This document shows positions 18,101 through 27,333 of a DNA stretch of 64,000 nucleotides, piece by piece. A program made the position numbers and the translations under genes. The notes beneath the pieces are model-generated. The model did no database searches. It had not been told where the DNA came from and saw only the letters and a list, made by a program, of their open reading frames with translations. Numbering within the stretch: the first letter of the stretch is position 1; each line of letters opens with the position of its first letter. The stretch is from assembly GCF_004362045.1 (NCBI RefSeq), contig NZ_SNWX01000001.1, positions 205,637 through 269,636 of the forward strand, read 5' to 3'. The DNA is from Halanaerobium saccharolyticum (GTDB taxonomy: Bacteria; Bacillota; Halanaerobiia; Halanaerobiales; Halanaerobiaceae).

Positions 18101-19815
18101 CCCAGGGAGCTAAACCGGGTGAAGGTGGACAGCTGCCCGGGAAAAAAGTATATCCCTGGATTGCAGAAACCAGAGGTACAACTCCGGGAGTTGGTCTGAT
18201 TTCACCTCCACCACACCACGACATTTATTCGATTGAAGATCTGGCCCAGCTGATTCATGATCTAAAAAATGCAAACCGGGAAGCCCGGATCAATGTTAAG
18301 CTGGTTTCTGAGGTTGGAGTTGGGACTGTAGCTGCCGGAGTAGCCAAAGGTAAAGCAGATGTGATTTTGATCAGCGGTTATGATGGTGGTACCGGTGCTT
18401 CTCCCCGGACCAGTATTCAGCACGCAGGACTTCCCTGGGAACTTGGGCTTTCCGAGACTCACCAGACACTTGTCCTGAATGATCTGCGGGATCGGGTTAC
18501 ACTGGAGACTGATGGTAAAATTATGACCGGAAAAGATTTAGCAGTGGCAGCAATGCTGGGAGCAGAAGAATATGGTTTTGCAACAACTCCCTTAGTTGCT
18601 TTAGGCTGTATCATGATGAGAGTCTGCAGTAAGAATACCTGTCCGGTGGGAGTTGCCACCCAGGATCCGGAACTGCGGAAAAAATTCACTGGTAAACCGG
18701 AACATGTGGTTAACTTTATGCGCTTTATGGCTGAAGATTTCCGACGGGAACTGGCAGCTTTAGGATTCCGCTCGGTTAATGAACTGGTAGGTAGAGTTGA
18801 TAAATTGAGACAGGATAAGCGAGATGAACACTGGAAAGCAAAAGGTCTTGACTATTCTTCTATTCTATATCAGCCGGAAAAAGCAAAAGAAAAAGCAGTT
18901 TACTGTCAGCAGAAACAGGACCACGGCCTGGACAAAAGTCTGGATCTGAGAGAACTGCTTCAGCTGACAAAAGAAGCAGTAGAACATGGAGTTCAGCTGG
19001 AAAAAGACTTAAAGATTAAAAATACAGATCGAGTTGTGGGAACAATTCTGGGCAGTGAGATAACTAAACGCCATGGTGCTGAAGGGCTGCCGGAAGATAC
19101 AATTCAGCTTAACTTTACTGGTTCTGCCGGACAGAGTTTTGCTGCCTATCTGCCTCAGGGAGTTACTTTTAGACTTACAGGAGACAGCAATGATTATCTG
19201 GGTAAAGGACTTTCTGGAGCCAAGGTGATTGTTGAGAAATCAGAGGAGTCGAAGTTTGAGGCTGAAGATAATATTATTATCGGAAATGTTGCCTTTTTTG
19301 GAGCAACTGACGGTGAAGCCTATATAGAAGGTAAAGCAGGAGAGCGTTTCTGTGTTCGCAATAGTGGTGTCAGTGCTGTTGTCGAAGGCCTGGGAGACCA
19401 CGGATGTGAATACATGACCGGTGGTAGAGTTGTAGTTCTGGGTCAGGTTGGGCGCAATTTTGCTGCCGGAATGACCGGTGGAACTGCCTATGTATTTGAT
19501 CTGGAAGCTGATTTTAGAGAAAAAGTTAATGGAGATATGGTTGAACTTGAGTATTTAACAGAAACTGAAGATGAAATAATGGTTAAAGAAATGATTGAGG
19601 AACATTTAAAATATACTGGAAGTGATCGAGCAGCTGAGATTTTAAATAACTGGGAAAAATATAAATCGAAGTTCATCCGGGTAATGCCCTGTGATTATAA
19701 GCGGATGATTACTGCTATTGATAATTTTAAAGCTCAGGGATTAAGCAGAGATGATGCCCTGATGAAAGCATTTGAAGAAAATGCTCACGACAAAGCTCGA
19801 GTCAGCGGCAATTAG
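15175..19815 (+). CDS. gltB: Glutamate synthase large subunit
   Basis: A 1546-residue glutamine amidotransferase/glutamate synthase (GOGAT) that makes two glutamates from glutamine and 2-oxoglutarate. After a short propeptide the catalytic nucleophile is Cys22 (HDACGMGF). The class II amidotransferase domain spans roughly 22-430. The central domain, FMN-binding synthase domain ([18 protein letters not shown], then [11 protein letters not shown]) and C-terminal beta-helix (GxxG repeats such as GADGE-like and [10 protein letters not shown]) follow. The 3Fe-4S ligands are Cys1145, Cys1151 and Cys1156 (C-x5-C-x4-C). A Lys/Glu/Ser-rich low-complexity insert lies near 445-485 in the first linker. 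gltD starts 18 bp later. The leader carries a large inverted repeat. Confidence 0.97.
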   Translation: MTFTKMPEKQGLYSPEFEHDACGMGFVSQIKGQKSHQIVEQALEVLVNLSHRGASGSEENTGDGAGILLQLPDGFLRQKLQANGVTLPEQGNYGAGMVFLPREHEKRKGVKEIVEAAVEAEGQQVIAWRDVPVSSEGLGRSALEVMPHFSQIFIEKSKEVEQGIDFERKLYLIRKKIENKIRNSEYQGELYFASLSSRTLVYKGMLTPEQLEGFFPDLSEPELETAIALVHSRFSTNTFPSWERAHPNRYLIHNGEINTMLGNQNWMRAREGIFESDIFGDELKELLPVIAREGSDSARFDNVLEFLTLNGRSLAHSMMMMIPEPWEHNEQMEKKKRDFYHYHSTLMEAWDGPAAMAFTDGTQVGAVLDRNGLRPSRYYITDDDLLILSSEVGVLELPEEKVVSKQRLEPGKMLLLDTEKGRIINDQELKADIASAEPYGQWLEEELIELKELKEKDGEKGSSGNLEPENKSSDKATDSKSTELVKLQKSFGYSYEELQKLVIPMARDGVDPIGSMGNDASLAVLSDQPQLLYNYFKQRFAQVTNPPIDSIREKLITATNTFLGSEGNLLQPDSRSCRQLELEHPLLRNQELEQIKNLDQEGFKTAVLDITFNKEDKNSSLAARMEELCSEAEELIAEDINIIILSDREVDKQKVAVPALLAVSGLHHYLIEKGLRTELSLVLESGEPKEVHHFSVLIGYGADAVNPYLAYATLEDLAEEGHLEMPAEKAVQRYIKAAVKGVVKVMAKMGISTVQSYRGAQIFEAIGISEAVIDKYFCRTASRIGGIGIEEIEKESIMRHDSAFKGVKVEKETLDSGGSFSWRQDGEEHLYDPETIYLLQRAVRENDYDLFKEYRNKLNDQSSRMLTLRGLLEPQYQPEPIPLEEVEPAEEIMKRFKTGAMSYGSISQEAHEALAVAMNRIGGKSNTGEGGENPERFTRDPNGDLRSSAIKQVASGRFGVNSNYLVNAQEIQIKMAQGAKPGEGGQLPGKKVYPWIAETRGTTPGVGLISPPPHHDIYSIEDLAQLIHDLKNANREARINVKLVSEVGVGTVAAGVAKGKADVILISGYDGGTGASPRTSIQHAGLPWELGLSETHQTLVLNDLRDRVTLETDGKIMTGKDLAVAAMLGAEEYGFATTPLVALGCIMMRVCSKNTCPVGVATQDPELRKKFTGKPEHVVNFMRFMAEDFRRELAALGFRSVNELVGRVDKLRQDKRDEHWKAKGLDYSSILYQPEKAKEKAVYCQQKQDHGLDKSLDLRELLQLTKEAVEHGVQLEKDLKIKNTDRVVGTILGSEITKRHGAEGLPEDTIQLNFTGSAGQSFAAYLPQGVTFRLTGDSNDYLGKGLSGAKVIVEKSEESKFEAEDNIIIGNVAFFGATDGEAYIEGKAGERFCVRNSGVSAVVEGLGDHGCEYMTGGRVVVLGQVGRNFAAGMTGGTAYVFDLEADFREKVNGDMVELEYLTETEDEIMVKEMIEEHLKYTGSDRAAEILNNWEKYKSKFIRVMPCDYKRMITAIDNFKAQGLSRDDALMKAFEENAHDKARVSGN

Positions 19816-19833
19816 GACAGAGGAGGAGATAAA

Positions 19834-21303
19834 ATGGGTAAAGCAACTGGATTTATGGAATATCAGCGGGAAGTTCCCAGAGAACGCCCGCCAGAAGAGA
19901 GAGTCAAGGACTGGAAAGAATTTAAAAATAAATTTAGCGAGGAAGCTGCTAAAATTCAGGGAGCCCGCTGTATGGAATGTGGTATCCCCTTCTGTTACAG
20001 CGGACTGGAGATTGGTGGTATGGTCTCCGGCTGTCCGGTTAACAATTTGATTCCGGAGTGGAATGATTTAATCTATAAGGGTAAATGGAAAGAGGCGGTT
20101 AAAAGACTGCTTAAAACCAATAATTTCCCTGAGTTTACGGGCCGAGTCTGCCCTGCACCCTGTGAGGGATCATGTACACTGGGAATCACTGATCCGGCAG
20201 TTACAATTAAAGCTAATGAATATCAGATTATCGAAAAAGCATTTGCAGAAGGCTGGATTCAGCCTGAACCGCCGGAAGTTAGAACCGGAAAGTCAGCAGC
20301 TGTAGTTGGTTCTGGCCCGGCTGGACTGGCAGCAGCAGATCAGCTAAATAAGCTGGGACATCAAGTAACTGTTTATGAACGTCAGGATAGAATCGGTGGG
20401 CTTTTAGTCTACGGTATCCCCAATATGAAGCTGGATAAAGAAAAAGTGCTGCAGCGGCGTCTGGATATTATGGAGACTGAAGGAGTAGAATTTATTACCG
20501 AAACCGAAATTGGTAAAGATCTAAGTCTGGAAGAACTGAAGCAGAAATTTGATGCAGTTGTTCTGACAGGTGGTGCAACAAAACCGAGGGATCTTGAAGT
20601 TCCGGGTCGAGACGCAGCCGGAGTTCACTTTGCAGTTGATTATCTGAAGGCCAATACAAAGCATATCCTGGGAGATCAAAATGAGGACTATATATCTGCT
20701 GAAGATAAGGATGTAATTGTGATTGGTGGTGGTGATACCGGAACTGACTGTGTGGCAACTGCCATCAGACAGGGTGCCAGAACTGTTAATCAGTTTGAGA
20801 TTATGCCTAAATCACCGGATGAGCGTCAGCCCGATAATCCGTGGCCGGAATGGCCCAAAACTCTAAAAGTCGATTATGGCCAGGAAGAAGCAATTGAAGT
20901 TTTTGGCTCTGATCCGAGAGAGTTTTTAATCATGACCGAGGAAATAATAACTGAAGAGATTGACGGTCAAAAAGTTATTGATGGAGTCAAAACAGTTAAA
21001 ATCAACTGGGAAAGAAATGAAGATAACCGTTTTGTTCCAATCGAACAGCCGGGTACCGAAAAAATATGGCCTGCAGATCTGATCCTGATTGCAATGGGCT
21101 TTCTGGGACCGGAAGAAAATATCATTGAAGCTGCCGGTCTTGAACAGGATCAGCGCTCTAATGTCAAAGCAGATTACGGTGATTTTAAAACTAATGTTGA
21201 AGGAGTTTTCGCTGCTGGTGATATGAGAAGCGGCCAGAGCCTGATTGTTAATGCCATTGATGAAGGTAGAAAAGCGGCCCGAGAAGTGGATCTTTATCTC
21301 TAA
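19834..21303 (+). CDS. gltD: Glutamate synthase small subunit
   Basis: A 489-residue NAD(P)H-oxidising FAD subunit that feeds electrons to GltB through Fe-S clusters. The N-terminal cysteine-rich region has CMECGIPFC, GCPVNN and CPAPCEGSCTLGI, the usual ligand set. It is followed by the FAD fingerprint VVGSGPAGLAAADQL and a NAD(P) fingerprint VIGGGDTGTDCVATAIRQGA. The end has AAGDMRSGQSLIVNAI and EGR, conserved in the family. GGAGG precedes ATG 19834. It forms an operon with gltB. Confidence 0.97.
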   Translation: MGKATGFMEYQREVPRERPPEERVKDWKEFKNKFSEEAAKIQGARCMECGIPFCYSGLEIGGMVSGCPVNNLIPEWNDLIYKGKWKEAVKRLLKTNNFPEFTGRVCPAPCEGSCTLGITDPAVTIKANEYQIIEKAFAEGWIQPEPPEVRTGKSAAVVGSGPAGLAAADQLNKLGHQVTVYERQDRIGGLLVYGIPNMKLDKEKVLQRRLDIMETEGVEFITETEIGKDLSLEELKQKFDAVVLTGGATKPRDLEVPGRDAAGVHFAVDYLKANTKHILGDQNEDYISAEDKDVIVIGGGDTGTDCVATAIRQGARTVNQFEIMPKSPDERQPDNPWPEWPKTLKVDYGQEEAIEVFGSDPREFLIMTEEIITEEIDGQKVIDGVKTVKINWERNEDNRFVPIEQPGTEKIWPADLILIAMGFLGPEENIIEAAGLEQDQRSNVKADYGDFKTNVEGVFAAGDMRSGQSLIVNAIDEGRKAAREVDLYL

Positions 21304-21366
21304 AATGTGCACCTACCGTTTACTTGTCGATATATGTCGAAAAATAACGCTGGGAAATTAAACTAT

Positions 21367-21430
21367 TAGTACCTGACACAAAATCGTGTTTTAGTACCTG
21401 GTACAGGTTCATTATGGTACAGGTTCATTA
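21367..21430. repeat. TAGTACCTG / TGGTACAGG repeat cluster after gltD
   Basis: TAGTACCTG occurs at 21367-21375 and 21392-21400. TGGTACAGGTTCATTA is repeated exactly and without a gap at 21399-21414 and 21415-21430. The core resembles the TACCTGG/CCAGGTA arms before gltB. The rest of the 277-bp gap after gltD is AT-rich and ends in the promoter at 21471. Confidence 0.7.
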
Positions 21431-21470
21431 ATTCACAAAGTTAAAATTTCTTTATTATCATCAGCTGCTG

Positions 21471-21479
21471 TGATATAAT
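21471..21479 (+). promoter_or_regulatory. Extended -10 promoter (TGATATAAT)
   Basis: TGATATAAT lies about 100 bp before the predicted TTG start at 21581, with no good -35. The same nonamer occurs at 4495 and 21962. Confidence 0.5.
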
Positions 21480-21580
21480 TTATTTAATAATTAAATTCGT
21501 TACAGCTTATTTATACAGCTAATAGATGGAGAAATCAAATGCCGCTCATGGAAACGATTAAGAGATAGGTGGTGTTAACT

Positions 21581-21907
21581 TTGGATCAGGAGCTTTTAGA
21601 TGGTATCAGACAGATTGTAAGAGAAGAGATTTCTGGAGTTAAAGATGATGTGTCTTCTTTAAAGGCGGATATTTCAGAATTAAAATCTGATGTGGCAGAA
21701 ATAGAAAGATTATTAGGCAAAAATAATCATTTGCTAAGAGTATTGCGCATTGAAACTGATACTAACGAAATAAAAATGAGCATTATAGACGGCAAAATAG
21801 ATAATCTCATTGATAATCTGGAAAAACAGACTAAGCTTAAAGATGCGCTTAGAGATCATCACCACCAGATAGTTATTGAGACCGGAGAACCAGTATTTAA
21901 TGACTAA
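21581..21907 (+). CDS. Small coiled-coil protein of unknown function
   Basis: About 108 residues. The reading frame opens at GTG 21569, but AGGTGG at 21567-21572 overlaps that codon and sits 8 bp before TTG 21581, which gives (M)DQELLDGIRQIVREEISGVK. The first 60 residues are a regular heptad coiled coil with Val/Ile/Leu core positions (DVSSLKADISELKSDVAEIE). A second amphipathic helix follows and then a histidine-rich stretch (DHHHQIVIE). There is no signal peptide or membrane segment. It has its own promoter and terminator. I do not recognise a named family; it could be a small oligomeric scaffold. Confidence 0.6.
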   Translation: MDQELLDGIRQIVREEISGVKDDVSSLKADISELKSDVAEIERLLGKNNHLLRVLRIETDTNEIKMSIIDGKIDNLIDNLEKQTKLKDALRDHHHQIVIETGEPVFND

Positions 21908-21920
21908 TCTAGACTTATTA

Positions 21921-21953
21921 AGCCACTATCCACCGCGGGTAGTGGCTTTTTGT
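21921..21953 (+). terminator. Terminator after the coiled-coil gene
   Basis: AGCCACTA (21921-21928) pairs with TAGTGGCT (21940-21947), followed by TTTTGTT. Confidence 0.85.
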
Positions 21954-21961
21954 TAGCTATA

Positions 21962-21970
21962 TGATATAAT
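21962..21970 (+). promoter_or_regulatory. Extended -10 promoter for the HEAT/SEC-C gene
   Basis: TGATATAAT again, about 44 bp before ATG 22014, directly after the preceding terminator. Confidence 0.55.
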
Positions 21971-22013
21971 AAAAATGAGATAAAAAAATACTAGATAACA
22001 GGGTGAATTGATA

Positions 22014-23882
22014 ATGAAAGAATTTTTATTTACAAAAGAAGATTATGCAGGATTCTGTGAGAATAAGGAAAGCCTGGTTCAGCAGTGGGCCTACAAACAG
22101 CTGATTAAATTTTATCCAAATTCTGAGACTACATATAAGTACACCAAAAAATTTATTCAGCCAAAAATGATCAAAAAAATTGAGCGGATGAAATATCTTA
22201 TCATGACTTACTTGCGAGAAAACTGGAAGCTAATCGATTCTGATTTCTTATTTGGACTGGTAGAAGGAAAAACTGAGATCAGTTTTGAGATGCAGGCACA
22301 TATACTCAGAGCGCTGGCCCAGAAAGGAAAGCAGAAGAATAAAATTGTCAACCTTCTTTTGCAGATAGATGGACGGCAAACTAATGTTAACACTTTTTTA
22401 GTAGTAATTGAAGCTCTGGAAATTTTGCAGACAGATGAGGCATATGCTATGCTGAGATATTTTGATAAAGATTTAAGCTCCCCGTTTCCCTTTATGGAAA
22501 GCTATATGAACGCCCTCATTTCCTATAAAGATGAAAAAGATATTAATCTTATTTTAGAAACTCTGACGAAAAAACAGGAAAAATTTGATCAGGAAAAAGT
22601 AATATCTGAATTCAACACCTTATTTAAAGCAGAAGAGTTCAGCAATTTATTTATGAATTTCTGGCAGCAGCAGCCGCTGGAAGATTCGCTGGAAACTTTA
22701 AAATATTACTATCCTCAAAACAAGGGAGTAGAGCGGCTGAATTCCTTTTTGGGAGCAGAACTCTGCAGTTTACATCAGAATAATCAATATTTTGATTTTA
22801 TTTTTCGACTGGCAGAAAAGATTATGGCAGAGTTAAATCAGCGCTATAATTTTTCAGAAAAACTGGAACTGGATAATTTTGACCTAGAATTTTTAAATAA
22901 AGAAAAAGAAAAGCTGCGGGAAGAGGATTACTGGCTGCTTTATCTTTTAAACTTTATTCTGGATAATAAAAAAACAATTCAGCAGCATTTTTCAGTCAGA
23001 TTTTTTAGTTTAGAACTGGTGGTAATGTTATTAGTTGTTTTAGAGGATAATAATTATCAAAAAATGATTCGTAAATCAAAAGAGGATCAGGATTATCTCT
23101 GGCAGCAGATAACTCTGGACAGAGAAAATCTGCCAGCTGCTTTAGTTGAGCTATTTCTTGAGAGCGGAGATGTTTTTGAAGACAGGATAATCAAGCATTT
23201 AAAAAATAATAGATATGCAGCTTCAATAAGCCGGATGCTTGAATATTTGATTGAAATTAATTCAGTTAAGGCTGTGCCGACAATTATAGAGTTGGTAGAC
23301 GAAAAACAGAGTGATCTTGTCTGTGAAGATGCTGTCAAAGCCCTGGAAAAGATTGATGGTTATTCTTTTGAAACTTTAACAGCAGGACTGGAAGCCGGTG
23401 ATTCAACTACTCATATTTTTGTCAGCAGTGGTTTAGAACAGTTTGCTACCAATCAGGCAGCGGGAAAAACAATAGAATACTGGGAAAATGGAATTCTTGA
23501 TTTTCATGAAATGTTTGTTTTGACTCTGCAGGAAATTGGAAGTAAGGTTGGTTATGATTATCTGGTCGTGGAAGAGATTCAAAATCTACCTGAATATTTA
23601 TTAGAGACTCTAATAATTCTGGGCACAATCCACGGGGAAGAAAAAGATCGACTTGAAGTTTATAAAGCTGAATTAACAGACCAGAAAGCTGCCAGAAAAG
23701 ATAATGGCCTGTTTGATTTTTTTAATCAGTCTGCAGGCGGAGATTTTAACTCAGCCGATGAAAATGACGAATATTCCCGCAATAATGAGGGGACAATCAT
23801 CAGAACAGAGGAAAAAGTCGGGCGCAATGATCCCTGTCCCTGTGGTAGTGGTAAAAAGTATAAAAAATGTTGTGGAAGATAA
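22014..23882 (+). CDS. HEAT-like repeat protein with C-terminal SEC-C zinc motif
   Basis: About 622 residues, starting at ATG 22014 after AGGGTGA; a TTG at 22008 is also in frame. The body is almost entirely helical with irregular repeat-like helices ([48 protein letters not shown]) resembling HEAT repeats. The last 20 residues, [20 protein letters not shown], are a complete SEC-C motif, the zinc-binding tail seen on SecA and many stand-alone proteins. Its cellular role is unknown. The mntA-hepT toxin-antitoxin pair starts 20 bp downstream and may share the transcript. Confidence 0.75.
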   Translation: MKEFLFTKEDYAGFCENKESLVQQWAYKQLIKFYPNSETTYKYTKKFIQPKMIKKIERMKYLIMTYLRENWKLIDSDFLFGLVEGKTEISFEMQAHILRALAQKGKQKNKIVNLLLQIDGRQTNVNTFLVVIEALEILQTDEAYAMLRYFDKDLSSPFPFMESYMNALISYKDEKDINLILETLTKKQEKFDQEKVISEFNTLFKAEEFSNLFMNFWQQQPLEDSLETLKYYYPQNKGVERLNSFLGAELCSLHQNNQYFDFIFRLAEKIMAELNQRYNFSEKLELDNFDLEFLNKEKEKLREEDYWLLYLLNFILDNKKTIQQHFSVRFFSLELVVMLLVVLEDNNYQKMIRKSKEDQDYLWQQITLDRENLPAALVELFLESGDVFEDRIIKHLKNNRYAASISRMLEYLIEINSVKAVPTIIELVDEKQSDLVCEDAVKALEKIDGYSFETLTAGLEAGDSTTHIFVSSGLEQFATNQAAGKTIEYWENGILDFHEMFVLTLQEIGSKVGYDYLVVEEIQNLPEYLLETLIILGTIHGEEKDRLEVYKAELTDQKAARKDNGLFDFFNQSAGGDFNSADENDEYSRNNEGTIIRTEEKVGRNDPCPCGSGKKYKKCCGR

Positions 23883-23902
23883 AATAGAAGGCAGGTGAGA
23901 TC

Positions 23903-24244
23903 ATGAGTAAAAAATATCCACTTTTATTTAAGGACAGCAAAAAAGAGGAAAAGGCAGAGCGGAGACAGGAAGCCCTAAATAAGGCAAAAAAAGCAGCTAA
24001 AGTACTAAAAGAAAAATATAAGGCAGAAAAGGTAATACTCTTTGGCTCTGTTTTAGATGAAGATAGGTTTTACCTGCGTTCAGATGTAGATCTGGCTGTT
24101 TTTGGACTTAAAGATGAGCTGTTTTATAAAGCATATGCAGAAGTAATGAATATTATAAGTGGATTTGAAGTTGATCTCCTTGATTATAAAGAATGTAGAG
24201 AGTCCTTCAAAAAAGAAATTAAAGAGCGGGGTGTAGAATTATGA
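23903..24244 (+). CDS. mntA: MntA-type antitoxin, minimal nucleotidyltransferase
   Basis: A 113-residue protein of the minimal nucleotidyltransferase family. In type VII toxin-antitoxin pairs MntA adds AMP groups to a tyrosine of HepT and silences it. The motif is FGS (Gly48-Ser49) followed after 11 residues by Asp61-Val-Asp63 and a third acidic residue at Asp91 in FEVDLLDY. The known motif has 10 intervening residues, so there is one extra here. The start ATG 23903 follows AGGTGAG. It overlaps hepT by 4 bp (ATGA), which implies translational coupling. The N-terminal 40 residues are highly charged and Lys-rich. Confidence 0.85.
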   Translation: MSKKYPLLFKDSKKEEKAERRQEALNKAKKAAKVLKEKYKAEKVILFGSVLDEDRFYLRSDVDLAVFGLKDELFYKAYAEVMNIISGFEVDLLDYKECRESFKKEIKERGVEL

Positions 24245-24720
24245 CTAAAAAAGGTATTTTAACTTTTATTGCCAAGGTTGAAGATGAGCTGAATGAATTG
24301 GACCAGCTAAAAGATAGGATTCAAACAGTCTGGAAAGAATATAAAACAAATGGTGATGAATTTTACCTGGATAGTGTGGCTCTAAATTTACACGGTCTTT
24401 ATTCAGGTTTTGAGAAAATATTTTTAGAAGTGGCAAGAGAAATAGATGAAAATATACCAGAAGGTTCGTCCTGGCACAAAGAACTCCTGGATCAAATGGC
24501 TTTAAATATCAAAAATTTAAGACCAGCTGTCATTTCTAAAGAGAGTAGAAACATACTTGATGAATACAGAGCATTTAGACATGTAGTTAGAAATGTTTAT
24601 GCACACAAATATTCAGCTAAAAAAATTGCTATCTTACTGGAAAATTTTCCTGCTGACTACAAAAAGGTCAGAAGAGAAATTGTGAGTTTCCTTCAGTTTC
24701 TGGAAGCGGATGTAGAATAA
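24241..24720 (+). CDS. hepT: HepT-family ribonuclease toxin
   Basis: A 159-residue all-helical protein of the HEPN superfamily. The active-site motif R-x4-H-x-Y is present as Arg117, His122 and Tyr124 (RNVYAHKY); the tyrosine is the residue modified by MntA. HepT toxins are RNases that cleave tRNA or other RNA until modified. The protein is somewhat longer than short HepT variants, with an N-terminal KVEDELNELDQLKDRI helix. Coupled to mntA by a 4-bp overlap. The pair is intact and probably functional. Confidence 0.85.
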   Translation: MTKKGILTFIAKVEDELNELDQLKDRIQTVWKEYKTNGDEFYLDSVALNLHGLYSGFEKIFLEVAREIDENIPEGSSWHKELLDQMALNIKNLRPAVISKESRNILDEYRAFRHVVRNVYAHKYSAKKIAILLENFPADYKKVRREIVSFLQFLEADVE

Positions 24721-24813
24721 ACTTTATTTTTTAAGACAAAGACTGTTAAAATCAGTTAAATTATTATATACTAGGAATAATAACTAAAAAGAGAGAGTTT
24801 GAGGGGGCAAATG

Positions 24814-25758
24814 ATGAAACAAAAACAGGATATCTTACTGGAAAGTGGGACCGGAGAATTAGAAATATTAAAATTTATTGTTGATGATAGTTCATATGCT
24901 ATAAATGTCTTAAAGGTAAGAGAGATTTTACGAATTAAAAAAGGAGATATTAAAAAACTTCCCGAAAAGTCTGATGTGATACTGGGAATGACCAATATTC
25001 GCGGTGATGTAATAATGATCGTTAACTTAAGTTCCTATTTGAATTCAGAACTGATAGAAAACGATGGCGTAATCATGGCTATTCTGGCCGAGTTTAATGC
25101 TACCAAGATCCTATTTGCGGTTGACAATGTGGTTGGTATTGACCGTATTGGCTGGGATGATATTCAGCCACCTGATCGGATGATGGGAGAACTGGTTAAT
25201 GGTGTTATCAGATCAGATGATAAAGATTTAATCAACTTTTTAAACTTTGAAAAGATTTTAGAAGACTTACAGCCCAAGCTGGGTAATAATGTAGATGTTA
25301 AACCGGAGGCTTCTGCTGATTTGAGAGCAAGAAGAAAGAATAAGACTCTGGCTTTAGCAGATGATTCGCCAACAACTAGAAATATGATTAAGGATACCTT
25401 GGTGGAAGCAGGTTATCAGGATTTTAAAATTTTCAGTGATGGCAGACAGCTTTTAGATCATCTTTTAGAAATCAAGGAAAAATATCCAGAGGACAGTGTT
25501 TTAGACCATGTCCAGGGTATTATTACTGATATTGAGATGCCCAATATGGATGGTCATACTCTAATAAGAAAGATTCATGAGGACCGCTATTTGAGAAAGC
25601 TGCCGACAGTTATCTTTTCTTCTTTAATTAGTGAAGATCTGCTGCACAAAGGTAAGGAAGTTGGAGCAGATGCTCAGATAACTAAACCAGAACTGGATAA
25701 ACTTGTAGGAGTAGTTGATCAGCTGGTTAAGGCTGTGAAGCCGATAGCCGATTATTAA
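24814..25758 (+). CDS. cheV: Chemotaxis coupling protein CheV
   Basis: About 314 residues with an N-terminal CheW domain (1-165) and a C-terminal receiver domain (about 180-314). GAGGGGG at 24801-24807 favours ATG 24814 over the upstream in-frame TTG and ATG. The CheW part shows EILKFIVDDSSYAINVLKVR, then ILGMTNIRGDVIMIVNLSSYL, the coupling surface for receptors and CheA. The receiver has LADDSPTTRNM, the phosphoacceptor in TDIEMPNMDGHTLI, a serine in VIFSS and a lysine in ITKPE. It is monocistronic, unlinked to cheBR, with a large hairpin downstream. It probably adapts receptor-CheA signalling. Confidence 0.93.
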   Translation: MKQKQDILLESGTGELEILKFIVDDSSYAINVLKVREILRIKKGDIKKLPEKSDVILGMTNIRGDVIMIVNLSSYLNSELIENDGVIMAILAEFNATKILFAVDNVVGIDRIGWDDIQPPDRMMGELVNGVIRSDDKDLINFLNFEKILEDLQPKLGNNVDVKPEASADLRARRKNKTLALADDSPTTRNMIKDTLVEAGYQDFKIFSDGRQLLDHLLEIKEKYPEDSVLDHVQGIITDIEMPNMDGHTLIRKIHEDRYLRKLPTVIFSSLISEDLLHKGKEVGADAQITKPELDKLVGVVDQLVKAVKPIADY

Positions 25759-25810
25759 TAAAAGCTATAAAATTAAACTTCAAATAAAACTATAGAAATA
25801 ACTAAAATTC

Positions 25811-25905
25811 AAAAAAGGCTTAAATCAGGCTACCTGTTGTATGAGACTTCCTTTCTCGTCGGCAGTTCAGAACATCGTGTTCTTCAGCCTGGTTTAAGCC
25901 TTTTT
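25811..25905. terminator. Large bidirectional hairpin after cheV; contents of the 25759-26155 gap
   Basis: AAAAAGGCTTAAATCAGGCT (25812-25831) pairs with AGCCTGGTTTAAGCCTTTTT (25886-25905), with one G-T wobble. The 54-nt loop contains a second hairpin, GAACA-TCG-TGTTC. The A and T runs at the stem foot make it a plausible terminator in both directions, but the loop is unusually long and ordered. The rest of this 397-bp gap is AT-rich with no gene; it ends with the promoter at 26111. Confidence 0.65.
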
Positions 25906-26110
25906 CTCATTAAGTTATTTTAGCTAACTTTTCTAAGGCGTTTAACTTTATAGCTTTTATTTGGTGGATGACACTAATTTAGCTTTTATCTTTATCAAGT
26001 TATTTTAACAAAAAATATTAAGTCACTCTATTTCTTATTCTTTTATTATGGGTAGTTTATATTTTTTTATTCACTAAATAATTATTTTACTTTATTTCCA
26101 AATTATTCTA

Positions 26111-26119
26111 TGATATACT
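26111..26119 (+). promoter_or_regulatory. Extended -10 promoter for the Rpn-like nuclease gene
   Basis: TGATATACT (extended -10) lies 36 bp before ATG 26156; AAAGGAGG precedes the start. Confidence 0.5.
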
Positions 26120-26155
26120 TTTAATAGTATAAATATTAGAAAAGGAGGAAATTTA

Positions 26156-27019
26156 ATGCAGGAGTTTGATGTGACGGCTCACAACTATGATTTTGTGTTT
26201 AAAGACTCTTTTAATCTCTTTAAGAATGACATTGCTGATTTTTTAAAGGTCGAGTTGCCTGGAATTGCCTCTTATCTGGAAACTGAATTTGCTGAGATCG
26301 AAACCAGTGCAGAACGAATGGATTTGAATTTTAAACTGGAAGATGGTTCAATTTTGCATTTAGAAGAAGAGGTAGAGGTTTCTGTTGATGATCTGATTCG
26401 TTTTGCTTCCTATGACTTAAAGTTGTATAATAGATATAGAGATAATATTCGGACTATAATTTTATGTATTAAGGGTTATCCAGCTTCAGAGGCAACTTTT
26501 GATGCCGGGAGCTTAGGTTACAATACAATTGTTGTTAATATGTCTGATAAAGATGGAAAAGCAAAGATGAAAGAATTAAAAGAAAAAATAGAAAAGAAGG
26601 AAAAGATAAATTATCTTGACTTAATATTTCTTCCGCTGATGAATAGTGATCAGGATCTGGTAAAAAGGGTTAAAGAAACTATTGAGCTGGAAGATAAGCT
26701 GGATGCCGATCAAAATTTTAAGAATAATTTGGCTGCATTAACTATAGTGCTATGTGACAAATTTTTAAGCAGTGAAAATATGATAGAACTATGGAGGGAT
26801 CGCAAAATGGTTAAATTTTTTAAATATGTAGAAGAGCAGGGTAAGAATGACGAAGCAAGAATGCTTATGATCAGACAAATTAAGGCAAAATTTGGTAACC
26901 CCGATAATGAAATTATTGATTTGATTAATAAGGCTGAGCTGAGTAAAATTGAAGATTTAAGCGAAAAAATTATAACTGCAGATTCAAAAGAAGAAATAAT
27001 AGATTTTTTGAAGCACTAA
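26156..27019 (+). CDS. Rpn-like PD-(D/E)XK nuclease family protein
   Basis: A 287-residue protein related to recombination-promoting nucleases and PD-(D/E)XK family transposase-like proteins. The N-terminal domain begins DVTAHNYDFVFKDSFNLFKN. The putative catalytic region lies in ASYLETEFAEIETSAERMDL followed by a strand with HLEEEVEVSVDDLIRF, where the usual E-x-Q/K is written E-x-E, so activity is uncertain. The C-terminus (DEARMLMIRQIKAKFGN, then DLINKAELSKIEDLSEKI) resembles the DUF4351-type tail of this group. The family is associated with RecA-independent recombination and mobile DNA. A frameshifted fragment of a relative lies 130 bp downstream. Confidence 0.65.
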   Translation: MQEFDVTAHNYDFVFKDSFNLFKNDIADFLKVELPGIASYLETEFAEIETSAERMDLNFKLEDGSILHLEEEVEVSVDDLIRFASYDLKLYNRYRDNIRTIILCIKGYPASEATFDAGSLGYNTIVVNMSDKDGKAKMKELKEKIEKKEKINYLDLIFLPLMNSDQDLVKRVKETIELEDKLDADQNFKNNLAALTIVLCDKFLSSENMIELWRDRKMVKFFKYVEEQGKNDEARMLMIRQIKAKFGNPDNEIIDLINKAELSKIEDLSEKIITADSKEEIIDFLKH

Positions 27020-27041
27020 TTGAAAGCTGTATAGAATAAAC

Positions 27042-27076
27042 AAAACCGGCCGGGCTAAATCTCAGCCGGTTTTTGA
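27042..27076 (+). terminator. Terminator after the Rpn-like gene
   Basis: AAAACCGGC (27042-27050) pairs with GCCGGTTTT (27065-27073), followed by a T. Confidence 0.85.
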
Positions 27077-27148
27077 GCTTTGTCCGACATTAATTGTTAT
27101 TTATCAAATTGATAAATATATTTCTTTATTTCTAAGTTATTTGTAGAT

Positions 27149-27333
27149 ATGTCTAAAAAAGACGGTAAAAAGAAACTGGAAGAAATAAAAAAAATAACTT
27201 TTGTATTGAGTGATAAATTTTTAAATGATCAGAAATCTCAGAAATATGGAGGAATTACAAGATGGTTAGAATATTTAAGTATGCAGAAAGCAAGGAGAGA
27301 AAAAGCTTTTATTATATTAAGTTATTTAATTTC
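27149..27333 (+). pseudogene. Frameshifted C-terminal remnant of an Rpn-like gene
   Basis: The frame from 27149 encodes ITFVLSDKFL, matching LTIVLCDKFL of the intact gene upstream. The similarity then continues in another frame from about 27241 (EIWRNYKMVRIFKYAESKER), matching ELWRDRKMVKFFKYVEEQG. The two parts sit in the right order and spacing, so this is a decayed copy with a frameshift near 27240 and no N-terminal domain. Its 3' end overlaps the convergent ATPase-nuclease gene by a few bases. Confidence 0.7.

Noticed and set aside
23704-23898. Plus-strand 64-codon ORF at the end of the SEC-C gene
   Set aside because: It runs in another frame inside the conserved SEC-C tail and has no ribosome-binding site.
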